From contig CBDCYN010000016.1 of the NCBI GenBank assembly GCA_965224205.1, positions 214,528-278,527 on the forward strand: a stretch of DNA of 64,000 nucleotides. Reading direction: 5' to 3'. The translations under genes and the position numbers were made by a program. The notes beneath the pieces are model-generated. The model was given only the letters and a program-made list of their open reading frames with translations, did no database searches and was not told where the DNA came from. Positions 58,501 through 64,000 of the stretch are shown here, piece by piece. Origin of the DNA: CBDCYN01 sp965224205. Its GTDB lineage: Bacteria; Planctomycetota; Phycisphaerae; Phycisphaerales; Phycisphaeraceae. Each line of letters starts with the position of its first letter. Within the stretch, counting starts at the first letter, position 1.

Positions 58501-60779
58501 CTCTGAGGATCCTGGAACCCTAGGGCTTCAAAAGCCGCTTCCTCCCCGGGCGTGATGCCGCGGTTGGCCACCTGTAGGAAGGAGTTCGTGACGATCTGTT
58601 GCAAAGGTGGTTGGTCAGGATCAACGGTGGAACCCGTGATGACCAGACGGCCTTGATCGTTCGCACGCACCACGACCTCGGGCGCCGGCTCGGGAAGAAT
58701 CTTATTGGCGACCGCTTCGGCGATGGCCGAGTTGATCTCCGCTTCCAGCGCCGTGGCCAAACCGGCTGCCGAACCGTAATCGCCAGGCGCGAGTGTGACC
58801 TGCACGGAACCGACGTTGCCCAGGACCAAGCTCAACTTGATCGGGTCGGACCCCGCGACGTTGCCGTCAACCACGCGTCCGACCAGCGCCGGGGCCATGC
58901 GCGCCGAGACCACTCCCACATCGGGGTCCTCTTTCAGCTCGATCCCCAGCGTCAGCTCCAGGTCGAAGCCCGTTTTCAGGTTCAGCTGCCCGGACATGGC
59001 CACGTTGCCCAGTGGGCTGAGATCTAACCCCAGGCTCCCGGCCACATCGATCTCGTCGTTGTCGGGGGCCGCGTGCAGCTCGATCGTGAACAACAGCGTC
59101 GGGATATCATCATCGCTGACCACGTACCGTGGCTCGATGCCGACCAGGGCAGCGATGTTGTCAAACTTCATGGTGTCGTTGTAAGTCGAGAGGATGTCGT
59201 TGAGCGCAGTCTCGAGCTTGCCGACGAAATCTTGAACGTTGTTGAAATCCGCCACACGCACGCCGTTGACATCTTCGTTGGTCAGCGCCTCGTACAGCGT
59301 CCGCATCGGGCCCTCGAACTGCAAAAAGTCCGAGACCTTGGTCGAATCGACTACGGGCAGCGACAAGCCGAACAACTCGGCCTTGCTTTGCAGCTGTTGG
59401 AGCAGGGCTGACAACCCGGAGAAGATGTTGGCCATCCCGGTCGAGTCGATGTTGCGGAACGGGTTGAGCTGATCGAAATTCAGCAGCTGGATCTGGATCG
59501 CGGTGCGTCCGTCATTACTCGTGTCTACCGGTTCATGCACTGGCGAGAACGGATCGTTGGTGTACAGCCGCACCGTCGGCGAAGCAGCACCGAATCCATC
59601 CCCACCCAGCACCCCGGCGGGCTCGACTTCAATCGGCAGCTGGACTTCGATAGAACCGCCCGTCAAGACTTCCGGCGTCGCACCGCTGATCGCCGCGCCG
59701 CTTGAGAAGTCACCGCTGAACGCTACCCCCACGTTCATATCGAAATCGGCGGTGCTGGCCCCCGCTTTGACGTTTAAGAAACCCAGCTGCAGGACCGAGA
59801 ATGCATTGGTCGCCACGTCGGCCGTCACCCCCGCGGAGAACCCGGGGTTGCGTAGGAACCCGGCGGTGGGGGTGACCGTTGTGCGGGGCACCTCGGGGGT
59901 GTCTTCGTCGCCGTCATCGTCGAACGTGTCCTCGACGATCGTGACCGCTACGCCCAGCGTGCCCGTGAAGCGGTACGCGCTTTGCAACTCGATCTTTGGA
60001 AGAAATTGAGTGCTCGAAAGACTATCCGCCTGGTAATCCAGTTCTAGAGCGTCGGCGTTGCGGCCCAGGTCGAGGCTGAATTTGTCGTCAAATTCGACGG
60101 CGTTTTCGGTGTCGGTGGCGGAGATAACGACCTCTAAATTAAACAGCAGCTCATAGTTGTCGCCACCGAGAGGATTGAGCAGGTAGTTTTGAACACCATT
60201 GGTACCCGGGTCGGCATCAAGGACGTTGACATCGATCGAGACGTTCTCAATAACGGTTTGCAGACCGTCCAGGGCGTTGGCAAACGCGTCTGCGTTTCCA
60301 CCAGCTACGAAGGGAGAGCTGGCCAGCAAGGCGTCGATGGTGTTGCTGATTTCGGTGACCGTAGCCGCATCGGTCTCGAGCACCTGCCCGAGGGTTGGCG
60401 CAAAGAAATCGTTGCGCGACAAAATGGGCTCGCCATCGGTCTTACGCTCACGTTCGAGCAATCCCGGGATGGCGGTGTCTAACGCCTCAGCGTAGCTGCT
60501 CGCGCCTTGCGCGGCGTTGGCGGCGCTGTCGACCAGCCCCAGCCCGGCTTCGAGCTGTGCCGTGACCATCACCCCGACCCGCGGATCGGCCAGGTAATCA
60601 TTCTTCTCAAGGCCGTTGAAAACGTCGGCCGCCAGTAGCAGGCGTGGCTCGAGTGGTTCAAATTGTGCTGCGACCATGCTCCGAACTGCATAATCGGTCA
60701 GGCCGCGGCGCTTCAAAGCGTTGCGTTTATGGTTCTTCCGATTCCGCCACCAACTGGATTTCATTGCGCGTACCATCAT
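46539..60779 (-). CDS. Giant RTX-repeat surface protein with LEPRxLL-type N-terminus (about 4,750 aa)
   Basis: One uninterrupted frame of 14.2 kb. The N-terminus is basic (RNRKNHKRNALKRRG) and then shows FEPLEPRLLLAADVF, the LEPR-XLL motif of planctomycete giant surface proteins. Residues ~60-2450 are beta-rich and acidic, with repeated modules such as DAVFDLTIIGKDDADVVQTV, which resemble flagellin-hook-IN-like repeats. From about 2500 to 4270 dense calcium-binding RTX nonapeptides occur (GGAGNDTLDGGAGDD, GNDGNDTLSGGDGEDTI), with spacers. The last ~370 residues hold two related jelly-roll-like domains (IGHRTAKGWFVDATYD and IGHRNESGWIVDVQG), a duplication. Probably an adhesin or outer-surface layer protein exported via type I-like secretion; no transporter genes are near. 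I prefer the ATG at 60779 behind GAGAGG; the frame opens with a GTG at 60806. Confidence 0.9.
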   Translation of the reverse strand: MMVRAMKSSWWRNRKNHKRNALKRRGLTDYAVRSMVAAQFEPLEPRLLLAADVFNGLEKNDYLADPRVGVMVTAQLEAGLGLVDSAANAAQGASSYAEALDTAIPGLLERERKTDGEPILSRNDFFAPTLGQVLETDAATVTEISNTIDALLASSPFVAGGNADAFANALDGLQTVIENVSIDVNVLDADPGTNGVQNYLLNPLGGDNYELLFNLEVVISATDTENAVEFDDKFSLDLGRNADALELDYQADSLSSTQFLPKIELQSAYRFTGTLGVAVTIVEDTFDDDGDEDTPEVPRTTVTPTAGFLRNPGFSAGVTADVATNAFSVLQLGFLNVKAGASTADFDMNVGVAFSGDFSSGAAISGATPEVLTGGSIEVQLPIEVEPAGVLGGDGFGAASPTVRLYTNDPFSPVHEPVDTSNDGRTAIQIQLLNFDQLNPFRNIDSTGMANIFSGLSALLQQLQSKAELFGLSLPVVDSTKVSDFLQFEGPMRTLYEALTNEDVNGVRVADFNNVQDFVGKLETALNDILSTYNDTMKFDNIAALVGIEPRYVVSDDDIPTLLFTIELHAAPDNDEIDVAGSLGLDLSPLGNVAMSGQLNLKTGFDLELTLGIELKEDPDVGVVSARMAPALVGRVVDGNVAGSDPIKLSLVLGNVGSVQVTLAPGDYGSAAGLATALEAEINSAIAEAVANKILPEPAPEVVVRANDQGRLVITGSTVDPDQPPLQQIVTNSFLQVANRGITPGEEAAFEALGFQDPQSASASRLPVDGQLSDDAVFDLTIIGKDDADVVQTVNVPVTLSVENTANNTSVEDLVGDLNDVLSMNNDLLMAFGAGTYATIVGDEVVGHQIKIASPDPGIDINFIGVDGTNPIARAELGLQDDAVSSKLSLTTDASMVAGWDDPATPLPANGNLGAVNFTVQLLQGAEDSGPLNVSAILSDNEVLEDGMTPATVAEAARAAARDINLALHETVFMGGDQTLGSVLTAAAVEFLDEDSNGTGTWGIRFSQPTAALDTDLEFAFADSITLGGIDPAETIGAVNATTPRVGPSIDATLSDDASFTINVTDAGGVVTQQVITIDDAAITNDLPGVVDAINAAIGGGALAGQVVAGLEGPRLVFAVSDPSLKVIELSSVNEVSEDDLGLDEGISAREFDGLQAFIQDVHLDASIELDGSATGTANFGFVKLDLGTATIALDAAVDADFGVDEVVEGEEPPPVKENRIYIKDIFNALGQPLSADDGLIAVLEGPGADGDILGLGLVEGQEPEKYEDQEIDLRGSASIDWVGAAIEIAGAGGVADDLDDELSEVVGSPSIHVELRDITNLETVTVDAKLGSLADLANFDMDDAIAALRAIADWLKSYVQNLDIVNEPLPLLGVSLADTLSFVEDFAKTVEDIAANPAQSLQELLDKVNEGLERFIGPAAHIGYQANSPGILTFNLDFDRNFSDILPLEIDMVELLEGEVGITVPGLELSGAANLAAEFNFDASLVFGVDVGGLSAILDDPVHTETEVLDNIFLVVDENDAEGIDGFTHLGLTAFASAENVTFTGALGPLGLFVTNGGAVLNNNAVLGNDTGASINIELPDVGTPGDGYITLSEFFDGANASAIFNTDNVDVELGVAAVLPISFPTSSSFIGNLDFSAVVTDPFSADGVSYTLNSIPDFSQIDLDSLSLLDTLNLFLSGANTVLGTLGDLITGDVFGDAALEDLPLVGDALEDAGEFIDDIRNDVIPAITNIIETAPELAADIFRQVGEALKEAISGLSFLGDAIELQLFNGATTTTYQFVDGADFSNLADDIFAADGFSYVIDLHVHKDLSTNDVDLNLEVFQLQINEPVTVHLAVDFTFGMGVTLEDGFFFQVNPDGEADLSGEIVVYAPKDIRAQLFLLELTAINENIIDEMNPQDPHDDLRTNDDLAAAFSVDVTGTDNGRIGFGEISNLDFDVDFGAEVDLDFEFTLGVTENLDGIGLPKILADFAFAWGFGDVTIDGNHIGVDAEHPELPLLELGNIRLDIGSFLGDTIGPFIGDVYDVIEPIDPILDILTDPIPVLSDLLGPTSLLDVAATFGIVDPSLVTALELLDQVVDFASTVAQDGENGYITIMADTLSFGGSGGLDLTDMNQVGGLIDPSQDLEGVLNALSEVLPDELVDVFEFIDSGFVEGGLGDLTERVGGDAESGGFSFPFLDDPFEILGLLFGRNMTLVAYDLAPLEFGFDFSIYVPIWDGLGARFAGGINAIIDLAFGYDTEGIFRFINGGRNPLDLVQGFFIYDDNPFTGEPGVDVPEVLVTGEITAAAELNAVVATAGVGGGIFASVGFDLADPDGDFRVRLDEILTNLYNGFKEGVGPLGLFDVDALIEARLFAYIEALFGAWRKEFQFGPTLPLYEEHYVVPRTPVLATDMENGTLRLNIGEFATDRIYTNNGADDPVDGNEEIHIEILSDKHIRVKGKGPDFDENGNDDWQDFKSDKGFDRILGFAGQGNDKVIIDSDATNGDVRVELEGGAGADMLQGGNADDLLTGDTGKDHLTGGAGNDTLDGGAGDDCLDGGIGNDTLTAGAGNDVATGGGDDDLIFGNDGNDTLSGGDGEDTILGGDGVDLITGGGDADVLMGETGNDRIWGDLDFSITDCMLDLAPGTDEPLFITPATQGADIISGGGGSDEIQGNGGDDKIWADSTFLLDGDFMLQMGMDGDPLRLLPLFGNFGADNVSGGAGDDTIYGEAGNDLIRGDNVRVDLENDGDAFTWVEGDRFSRGTPHGGTDGDDTIFAGRDSDIVFGNGGDDTIAGGTENDILLGNAGNDTITGDVGADVIFGDSGEIVVWVAGDDLDGLPGGDTYTAPTQDFKRLEAASEPGDGDDTIDAGQDNDIVFGGGGLGLQPSDPAVGQTIEDLIKAGSGDDVVFGDHGRVTFDFEPAAGAAFATELLSVDKDFGGDDQIFGSTGRDVLVGGKGGDFIDGDDAFNPDDLDSRDVLAGDHVQMLQQVTLVTITPNTKVADVWVAAPTKIVSNETDPSQGGDDTLDGRQDDDFLIGGPGADDGIGELGNDVLVGDRGQIDFDLSFIEPTDPDYVFGKGELFVLQTIKSIDLTLADVPFTGEDNLSGGDGDDVVIGGGRGDNLFGDAELDGTVGPLTADSDILVGDNGQVDYLQHGTLARVFTTDTLEATGGDDAIEANSGIDIAMGGVGGDDIWGDAATPGATDGDDILLGDNGLVDFTADLDLTLALTGASPANLATLDRIESFTDGLGGADTIRGNAGADVAMGGTAGDVIYGDDESAGGGADDGDDVLLGDNGLMLLVDPALDGNLLDGDDRRIVRGGATALLRSTDENDAVDDTGGADTVSGNAGRDIILGGVRGDTLYGDQQVVTVVSNALDDDDIMLGDNGALEWLSTGRLGEVTGIVVGDENPALAAGFAARDENLDTLDLITTEQPNNGGRDLLYGDNGRDTILGGTDTDTLFGDTGSEADGIQSADGNDLMFGDHGRLYPQFSTLTDIHSRNFFAIDVGDGDGGDGDLMWGEEGDDVMLGQQGDDRMWGGSDDDDMIGGHNVAGGFDELTVPAIVATLNPAVNDLMDGDSGDDAMAGDNAIVWRRGDDVSPRFRVLTEDAIYTTSLDGDATITTNVLPVAESDPQDTVGRDIELVDHADTTPNGLFGADVMAGGADKDVMFGQLADDLMQGDGSIDTADDGLPQFITREIDVADAGSNPDTDDTLYFNIPEAASDDDDYMEGNGGSDLIFGGLGQDDLIGGSSNLFGLVTEAMRPDGSDTIFGGAGAPARIARNDFVGATDTDLGTENAGGVPTGDDPSISLEDRHSADADFIMGDNANVFRLVEIGQDEFREFNYDQNSAFEDRGDERIVVRAMQQLDYTLGGADFRGGLYVDGAADPDGDGVGQAADNGAGDLIFGESGDDYIFGMTGSDVVFGNSDDDDIVGGYGDDWVSGGTGQDGVLGDDGLLLTSRNSTLGEPLYGIAGLLDDDPRPKYSDGTVLNEVIKTPGNIQFAVVHVEGELKKSVDLVPFSYDPDWLGLDDEFPDNADHTPFADDIIFGGLDDDFLHGASGDDAISGAEALEAAYVPTFDADGNPTGGVLDLGYGSFVDLSMPQLINPGDTVSNPNPGDVLAFNPVDVDGQHLNNRFRAGEFFLYDEYEPRRKVQLDSSGNLWKPGNPDAPLEFLLNFDQLEGVWRPGGQTPGNQNQSVEYAPVNDDGADAAFGDLGNDWIVGGTGRDNTYGGWGNDLLNADDDHDTNQDQNDEPDTHPDYEDRAYGGAGRDVLIANTGGDRLIDWVGEYNSYLVPFAPFGMATVSRTLQPFLPEFLYALSAGDGADPTRYGDANGGATPPPPTQNKPNPGRNGEPFGELGLVLQKDFAWQDQTGAPADPQAGNIPGGKRDVLRSASFNGLQGNQSAEGFFIDAGVWTVSNGRYQVEPVALGDDALSVFNVNKYIPKYFEMLATLNPAKPTGGFKANAYLVFDYQSDVDFKFAGINVSTNKLEIGHRNESGWIVDVQGSAQGSLKSNTDYNVFLSVNGSAVTLIVDNQHTLSYAFAPRVDEDGFIHFANEGMVGLGADNAKARIDNLVVQRIAPAITYTETVDFNDGTTGDLLAAAAATGTWALTNGSYQGTASAQGPAISTADLFVSPASSILLSTTLSVTGEGGFVFDQYDDEHFKYVTISAGKITIGHRTAKGWFVDATYDAPILADTDYSLGLTIRGTTVSVTLNDQPTMSYAFNALVTDGRFGLLSRAGTTSFDIFTVQTDDEGLGDL

Positions 60780-60887
60780 TCGCCTCTCTGTAAAAAAGGT
60801 TCCCACGAAATTGATTGTGTTCTGTGTGGTCGATCAAACCCACCCCGGTAGAGTGATCAAATCGGATGATTCAGTTACCTGATCCTA

Positions 60888-60935
60888 ACCCTCTTCATGC
60901 CTGCGCCAACCCCCCAAATCTAGGGGATAAATAAA
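60888..60935 (+). repeat. Direct repeat, first copy
   Basis: AACCCTCTTCATGCCTGCGC, then CAACCCCCCAAATCTAGGGG and ATAAATA. Apart from the length of the G run and a few changes it equals 61315-61366. CCCC/GGGG can pair into a short hairpin. Confidence 0.8.
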
Positions 60936-61314
60936 AAAAAAGTCATGCTTGCAATTAGGATCGCCCCTTATTCTGGGCATTCCGTTTACTGCGGCAGGTC
61001 AGTATTGAACCTCTGTGTTGCGGTTGGCCTATGCAACTAGGCCCCGGGCTTCACGAGAAGCTCAGCGTTTAGCTGCTAGATTAAATTAGCTGCACTCGAA
61101 CCCTGCACTCAAGCCCACTGATTCAGCCACATATCTACCCATGCACAGCCATGGACACTTGTCGCCGCCGACCCCGGAACGTCGGCGAACTTGAGCGCCC
61201 GTTGACTCACTGAAAGGGTAGGCAGCACCTGTTGGTGGTATTGACCTCTCTACTCTACACAAAGACCGCCTCCGGCTGCGGTGCCATCGGACGGATCAAC
61301 TGTTTCGGATATTA

Positions 61315-61366
61315 ACCCTCTTCTTGTCTGCGCCAACCCCCCAAATCCGGGGGGGGGGGGATAAAT
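61315..61366 (+). repeat. Direct repeat, second copy, with G12 tract
   Basis: AACCCTCTTCTTGTCTGCGC, then CAACCCCCCAAATCC, then twelve G (61349-61360) and ATAAAT. The G run is four in the first copy. Homopolymers of this length are prone to slippage. Confidence 0.85.
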
Positions 61367-61427
61367 GAGGGTTACAAGCAGCCCTTTGCCTGCGCGTACC
61401 GACCAGCGGTGTTCTTGCGCCGCCAAG

Positions 61428-62270
61428 TCACTTCTCCTGTGGACCCTCAGCGCACTCGGGGCGGATCTCTGCCGCGTCACCGGCGAGGAACTGGGCTAAC
61501 AGCTCACCGCTGGACTGAACCCCGAAATGACGATAAAGCTGCTTGATGTGGTCGTCCACCGTGTGGCGGGACAGCCCCAGTTTATGGGCGATCTGTTTGC
61601 GGCTGTCCCCGTTGAGCAGCAATAGCAGCACCTGGTACCGCCGCGGAGGCAAGACGCTCATGGGCGCCGCGCCGGGCACGTCCGTGCCCGCTTGGTGTAG
61701 CCACGCCACTTCGGAAAGGACCAGATGGACGATCACGTGGTCCCGGTTGCTGAATCCAGGGGCATCAGCGACGCGGTAAAAGTTGATACAACTGGCCCCC
61801 CCTTTCCCCAGGGGGCAGATCGAATAGATAAAGTCATCGATCCCCATAGCCGTGTAGTACTGTTGGTAGACCTCTGACCCGTACCATTGGTCGTCGGGCA
61901 GCAGCTGACGCCGGCTCCTGGTGAAATGATGCCCCCGCATGGCCAACGACCTTAACGGCTGATTAAAAACGGTCTCAAAATCCGATGCCATCGGCCGCTG
62001 CATGTAGATCGTAAGCCAATCTACGGCCACATTGCCCTGACCGTGGACGATGTTGTACGGGACAGGCGTCCGGCTGAAACGCTCGTCACTGGCCTGGATC
62101 AGCGCCCAGCTCCAGACGTCGGCCTGGATGATCTCGGCCAAGCCTTCTAGCAAAAACCGCTTCTTGGCCTGGTGATCCCCGCTAACTACCGCCACGTCTC
62201 CCAGTAGGTGGATCACCGCCCGCGCGTCCTGCTCGTAAGGGATCAGCGCATTGGATTTGTTCCCGGACAT
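61428..62270 (-). CDS. LuxR-family transcriptional regulator
   Basis: About 280 residues. The N-terminal ~200 residues look like a sensory domain without a known ligand motif (FLLEGLAEIIQADVWSWALI, SICPLGKGGASCINFYRV), similar to autoinducer- or PAS-like domains of LuxR proteins. The C-terminal DNA-binding domain is clear: LPPRRYQVLLLLLNGDSRKQ, then IAHKLGLSRHTVDDHIKQLYRHFGV in helices 2-4. The ATG at 62270 is chosen; an upstream ATG at 62336 adds an unlikely segment. It is the next gene upstream of the giant surface protein on the same strand, so it could control it; that link is positional only. Confidence 0.8.
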   Translation of the reverse strand: MSGNKSNALIPYEQDARAVIHLLGDVAVVSGDHQAKKRFLLEGLAEIIQADVWSWALIQASDERFSRTPVPYNIVHGQGNVAVDWLTIYMQRPMASDFETVFNQPLRSLAMRGHHFTRSRRQLLPDDQWYGSEVYQQYYTAMGIDDFIYSICPLGKGGASCINFYRVADAPGFSNRDHVIVHLVLSEVAWLHQAGTDVPGAAPMSVLPPRRYQVLLLLLNGDSRKQIAHKLGLSRHTVDDHIKQLYRHFGVQSSGELLAQFLAGDAAEIRPECAEGPQEK

Positions 62271-62593
62271 CTTCCCCGTGCAGCTCCTGTGCGGTAATGA
62301 GTAAACACTTCCCAAATGATAATACCACAAAACCACGGCAATAGCAGCAGGTTGGTGGCCAGCCCCCAGGGTCTTTCCAGGGCGATCTCCTTTGGATTTC
62401 TCAACCCCGCATGAACGCTCTGTGAGAGTAATTTTCGGTCGTCCTGCACAGGTAAGGACAGATTGTTGTCGATGAGTCTTTAGCTGCGGGTTGCCTGTCT
62501 AGACACGGGTATGTGGGGCGCGGTTGAGGTTGGGGGTTCGGGGCGGGTGTAGGACCTAGAGTTCGCCGACTCAAGACCAGAACGAGCCCCGAG

Positions 62594-63092
62594 ATGACTC
62601 GACGTCGTGACCTCTCCGCCCAACCGCAAACCGATCTGGTTCTATCGGCGTTACGCGGGGGTGAACCCATGGAAGTGTTAGCCCGCCGACACGGCCACCG
62701 ACCTACGGGGCCCGCTGTTCCAACCGGTCTTCCTGGTCACCGACAATGGGCCCAGCTTCATCGCCCACCGTTTTCGAGAAACGCTGGCCGGGATCCGGAT
62801 CGCCGCCACGGGGTTCGGGGCCATCAGCCACGTGCGGATCGGCTACCGCCTGCCCACGCAGCTGGGGTTGCTCGAACGTTTCCATAGCACCCTCCAACAC
62901 GAAGAGGTGTATTGGAATCTCTACGCCGACCCGTGCGACGCCCGTACAAAGCTGGCCGTCTTCCACGAACGCTACAACCTCGCCTGGCCGCAATGGGCCT
63001 TGATCCCTTCCGACCCAACCACCGCCCCCGCGAGCGTGCTCACGCCTCACAAGGTGTACATGAACAACGTGAAAGCCGATCCCCCGTCCTGA
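62594..63092 (+). pseudogene. Integrase-core transposase with internal deletion
   Basis: The first ~33 codons (MTRRRDLSAQPQTDLVLSAL, then GGEPMEVLARRHG) are the N-terminal DNA-binding part of an IS3/IS481-like transposase. Directly after, in another frame, come PVFLVTDNGPSFIAHRF with the second catalytic Asp and LGLLERFHSTLQHEEVYW with the catalytic Glu, continuing to about 63092. The part in between (first Asp, most of the core) is missing, so it is a deletion relic. Confidence 0.8.
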
Positions 63093-63196
63093 TCCTGGTG
63101 GGTCGGCTGGCTACAAAAGGACCAAGACAACACCCTCGAACCCCCAAGCAAATCACCCTTTCCCGTATCCGATTGAAACCCGTGGCAAGACATTGC

Positions 63197-63952
63197 CTAC
63201 AAATGGAATTGACACAAAGACACGGACTTGCAACGATATAAAGCATACCTGGAGAGGTGGCCGAGCGGCTGAAGGCAACGGTTTGCTAAACCGTCGTACT
63301 GGGTATTCCCGGTACCGCGGGTTCGAATCCCGCCCTCTCCGTTATTCCTTGTTTCATCGCTCTTTCTGCTTTCTTGGCAGGAAGTTGCATTCACAGGGTC
63401 GCGACGACTAGTTGAACCTTTCAATCTCTCAGAGTCTCTGGGCGTCTCATCTGAGCCATGAATTTGCGCCAAGCAGCGCGCCAAGTTTTTGACGTCTGAA
63501 ACCGTCGCATCCGTGCCCGTGGCAAGGGTTTCATCACATTCTTGGGGCGACAAATCCGGCAGCACGGCCAACGCCGCGGACTGTTCGCCACGGTAGCTGT
63601 GGGAATACCGGTCCATCGTCAGGGTGATCGTCGAGTGTCGGGCCAAGGTCTGGGCGGTCTTCGGATGCACCCCACCTGCGGCGAGGTTGCTGATAAAGGT
63701 ATGCCTCAAGGCGTGGAAGTCGACCACACGACCCGCGTCGTCGCGATAGACGATGCCTGCCTCGGCGAGGTCGGCCTTGAGCATATCGATGATCTGGTCC
63801 GGCTTGGGCATCTTGAACACGAGTGCGGATGGGATCAATCTGGCCAGAAACAGACGCAACTCGTTAACCAACTCGGAACGCAGGGGCAGTGTGTCTTCCC
63901 GCCTTCGTTTGGAGTAGGCCGCTGCCACGGTGACTGTCGGTTGATCGTTATC
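63197..63952 (-). pseudogene. Tyrosine recombinase (integrase), 5' part lost to IS630; 3' end antisense to tRNA-Ser
   Basis: The C-terminal catalytic region of a phage-type integrase: DFHALRHTFISNLAAGG gives box II His/Arg, ARHSTITLTMDRYSH gives the later His and the catalytic Tyr. Upstream, in frame, DNDQPTVTVAAAYSKRRRED leads to the junction with the IS630 copy at 63953; the N-terminal domain and the first catalytic Arg lie beyond it. At its other end the frame runs through the complement of the tRNA-Ser gene (GEGGIRTRGTGNTQYDGLA is antisense tRNA). Whether those residues are made is uncertain. Integrases beside or across a tRNA mark attachment sites of integrative elements. Confidence 0.8.
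63251..63341 (+). tRNA. tRNA-Ser (anticodon GCU)
   Basis: Acceptor GGAGAGG (63251-63257) pairs with CCTCTCC (63334-63340), followed by discriminator G. The anticodon arm ACGGT-TTGCTAA-ACCGT has GCT at 63285-63287. A long variable arm (class II) and GGTTCGAATCC T-arm are present, and CCA is not encoded. This tRNA reads AGC/AGU. Confidence 0.95.
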
Positions 63953-64000
63953 TATACCTCACGCGGCTAAGATTGTCCGATTGTTGAAGTGTTGGAAGTT
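63953..64000 (-). mobile_element. Second copy of the IS630-family element (edge, partial)
   Basis: The last 48-49 bases of the window are the exact reverse complement of the right end of the complete copy (about 7003-7051), starting at TATACCTCACGCGGC. The element continues past the window and is inserted in the integrase gene at a TA. Confidence 0.9.

Larger units (their letters stand above)
60780..61427. other. Upstream region of the giant gene with duplicated sequence and G12 tract
   Basis: About 650 bp with no accepted gene; it must hold the promoter of the giant gene. It contains a ~48-bp sequence twice (60888-60935 and 61315-61366) and a run of 12 G within the second copy. A run of 9 A (about 60934-60942) adjoins the first copy. 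Confidence 0.55.

Noticed and set aside
63197..63341. Literal protein tail GEGGIRTRG... of the integrase
   Set aside because: It is the antisense translation of tRNA-Ser; I keep the frame as observed but do not treat these residues as a real domain.

Overview
The window reads like chromosomal DNA of a planctomycete, most likely class Phycisphaerae. This is inferred from the LEPRxLL-type start of a giant surface protein, two exported proteins with VPEP/VPAP C-terminal sorting tails, a CsrA homologue, and a 23S-5S rRNA operon with no 16S gene beside it, all in GC-rich DNA.

Layout. 1-4.5 kb: the 3' part of a putative glycosidase-like protein, ispE, a stand-alone GspE/PilB N-terminal domain protein, and a CsrA domain fused to a response-regulator receiver domain behind a GGA-rich hairpin leader. 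4.5-7.05 kb: a short palindromic TA-flanked element and two IS630-type insertion sequences. 7.07-16.9 kb: a minus-strand fatty-acid beta-oxidation operon in the order acyl-CoA ligase, thiolase, hydratase/dehydrogenase, acyl-CoA dehydrogenase, and an acyltransferase-lipase fusion. 17.6-26.4 kb: xseB, a transposase relic, an AEC-type permease, murC, acs, thiE and a PMT/ArnT-like membrane protein. 26.9-34.1 kb: a haemagglutinin-type protein carrying 53 PPVD repeats, a PEP-CTERM protein, hisD-dprA and a VPAP-tailed exported protein. 34.3-40.4 kb: promoter, boxA-like leader, 23S rRNA, 5S rRNA, a membrane protein, and a second aberrant 5S-like locus whose terminator is split by another copy of the TA element. 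40.4-42.3 kb: a translationally coupled beta-propeller protein and sulfotransferase.

42.3-46.5 kb is a nested transposon. An IS481-type element sits inside istA of an IS21-type element, which itself sits in an IS3-type orfA relic; both outer insertions have 5-bp target duplications. 46.5-60.8 kb is one gene of about 4,750 codons for a giant RTX-repeat protein. Upstream of it lie a G12 tract, a duplicated ~48-bp sequence and a LuxR-type regulator. The right end holds a deleted transposase, tRNA-Ser(GCU), and a tyrosine recombinase whose reading frame runs antisense through the tRNA and which is cut by a second copy of the IS630 element at the window edge.

How the genes fit together: the ligase-to-dehydrogenase cluster is a self-contained fatty-acid degradation unit ending in acetyl-CoA, and acs feeds the same pool from acetate. 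The best candidates for undescribed biology are the CsrA-receiver fusion with its apparently self-regulating leader, and the 112-bp TA-flanked palindromic element, for which the two 5S loci supply both an empty and a filled site. Boundaries and functions come from reading the sequence alone; no database search was possible.
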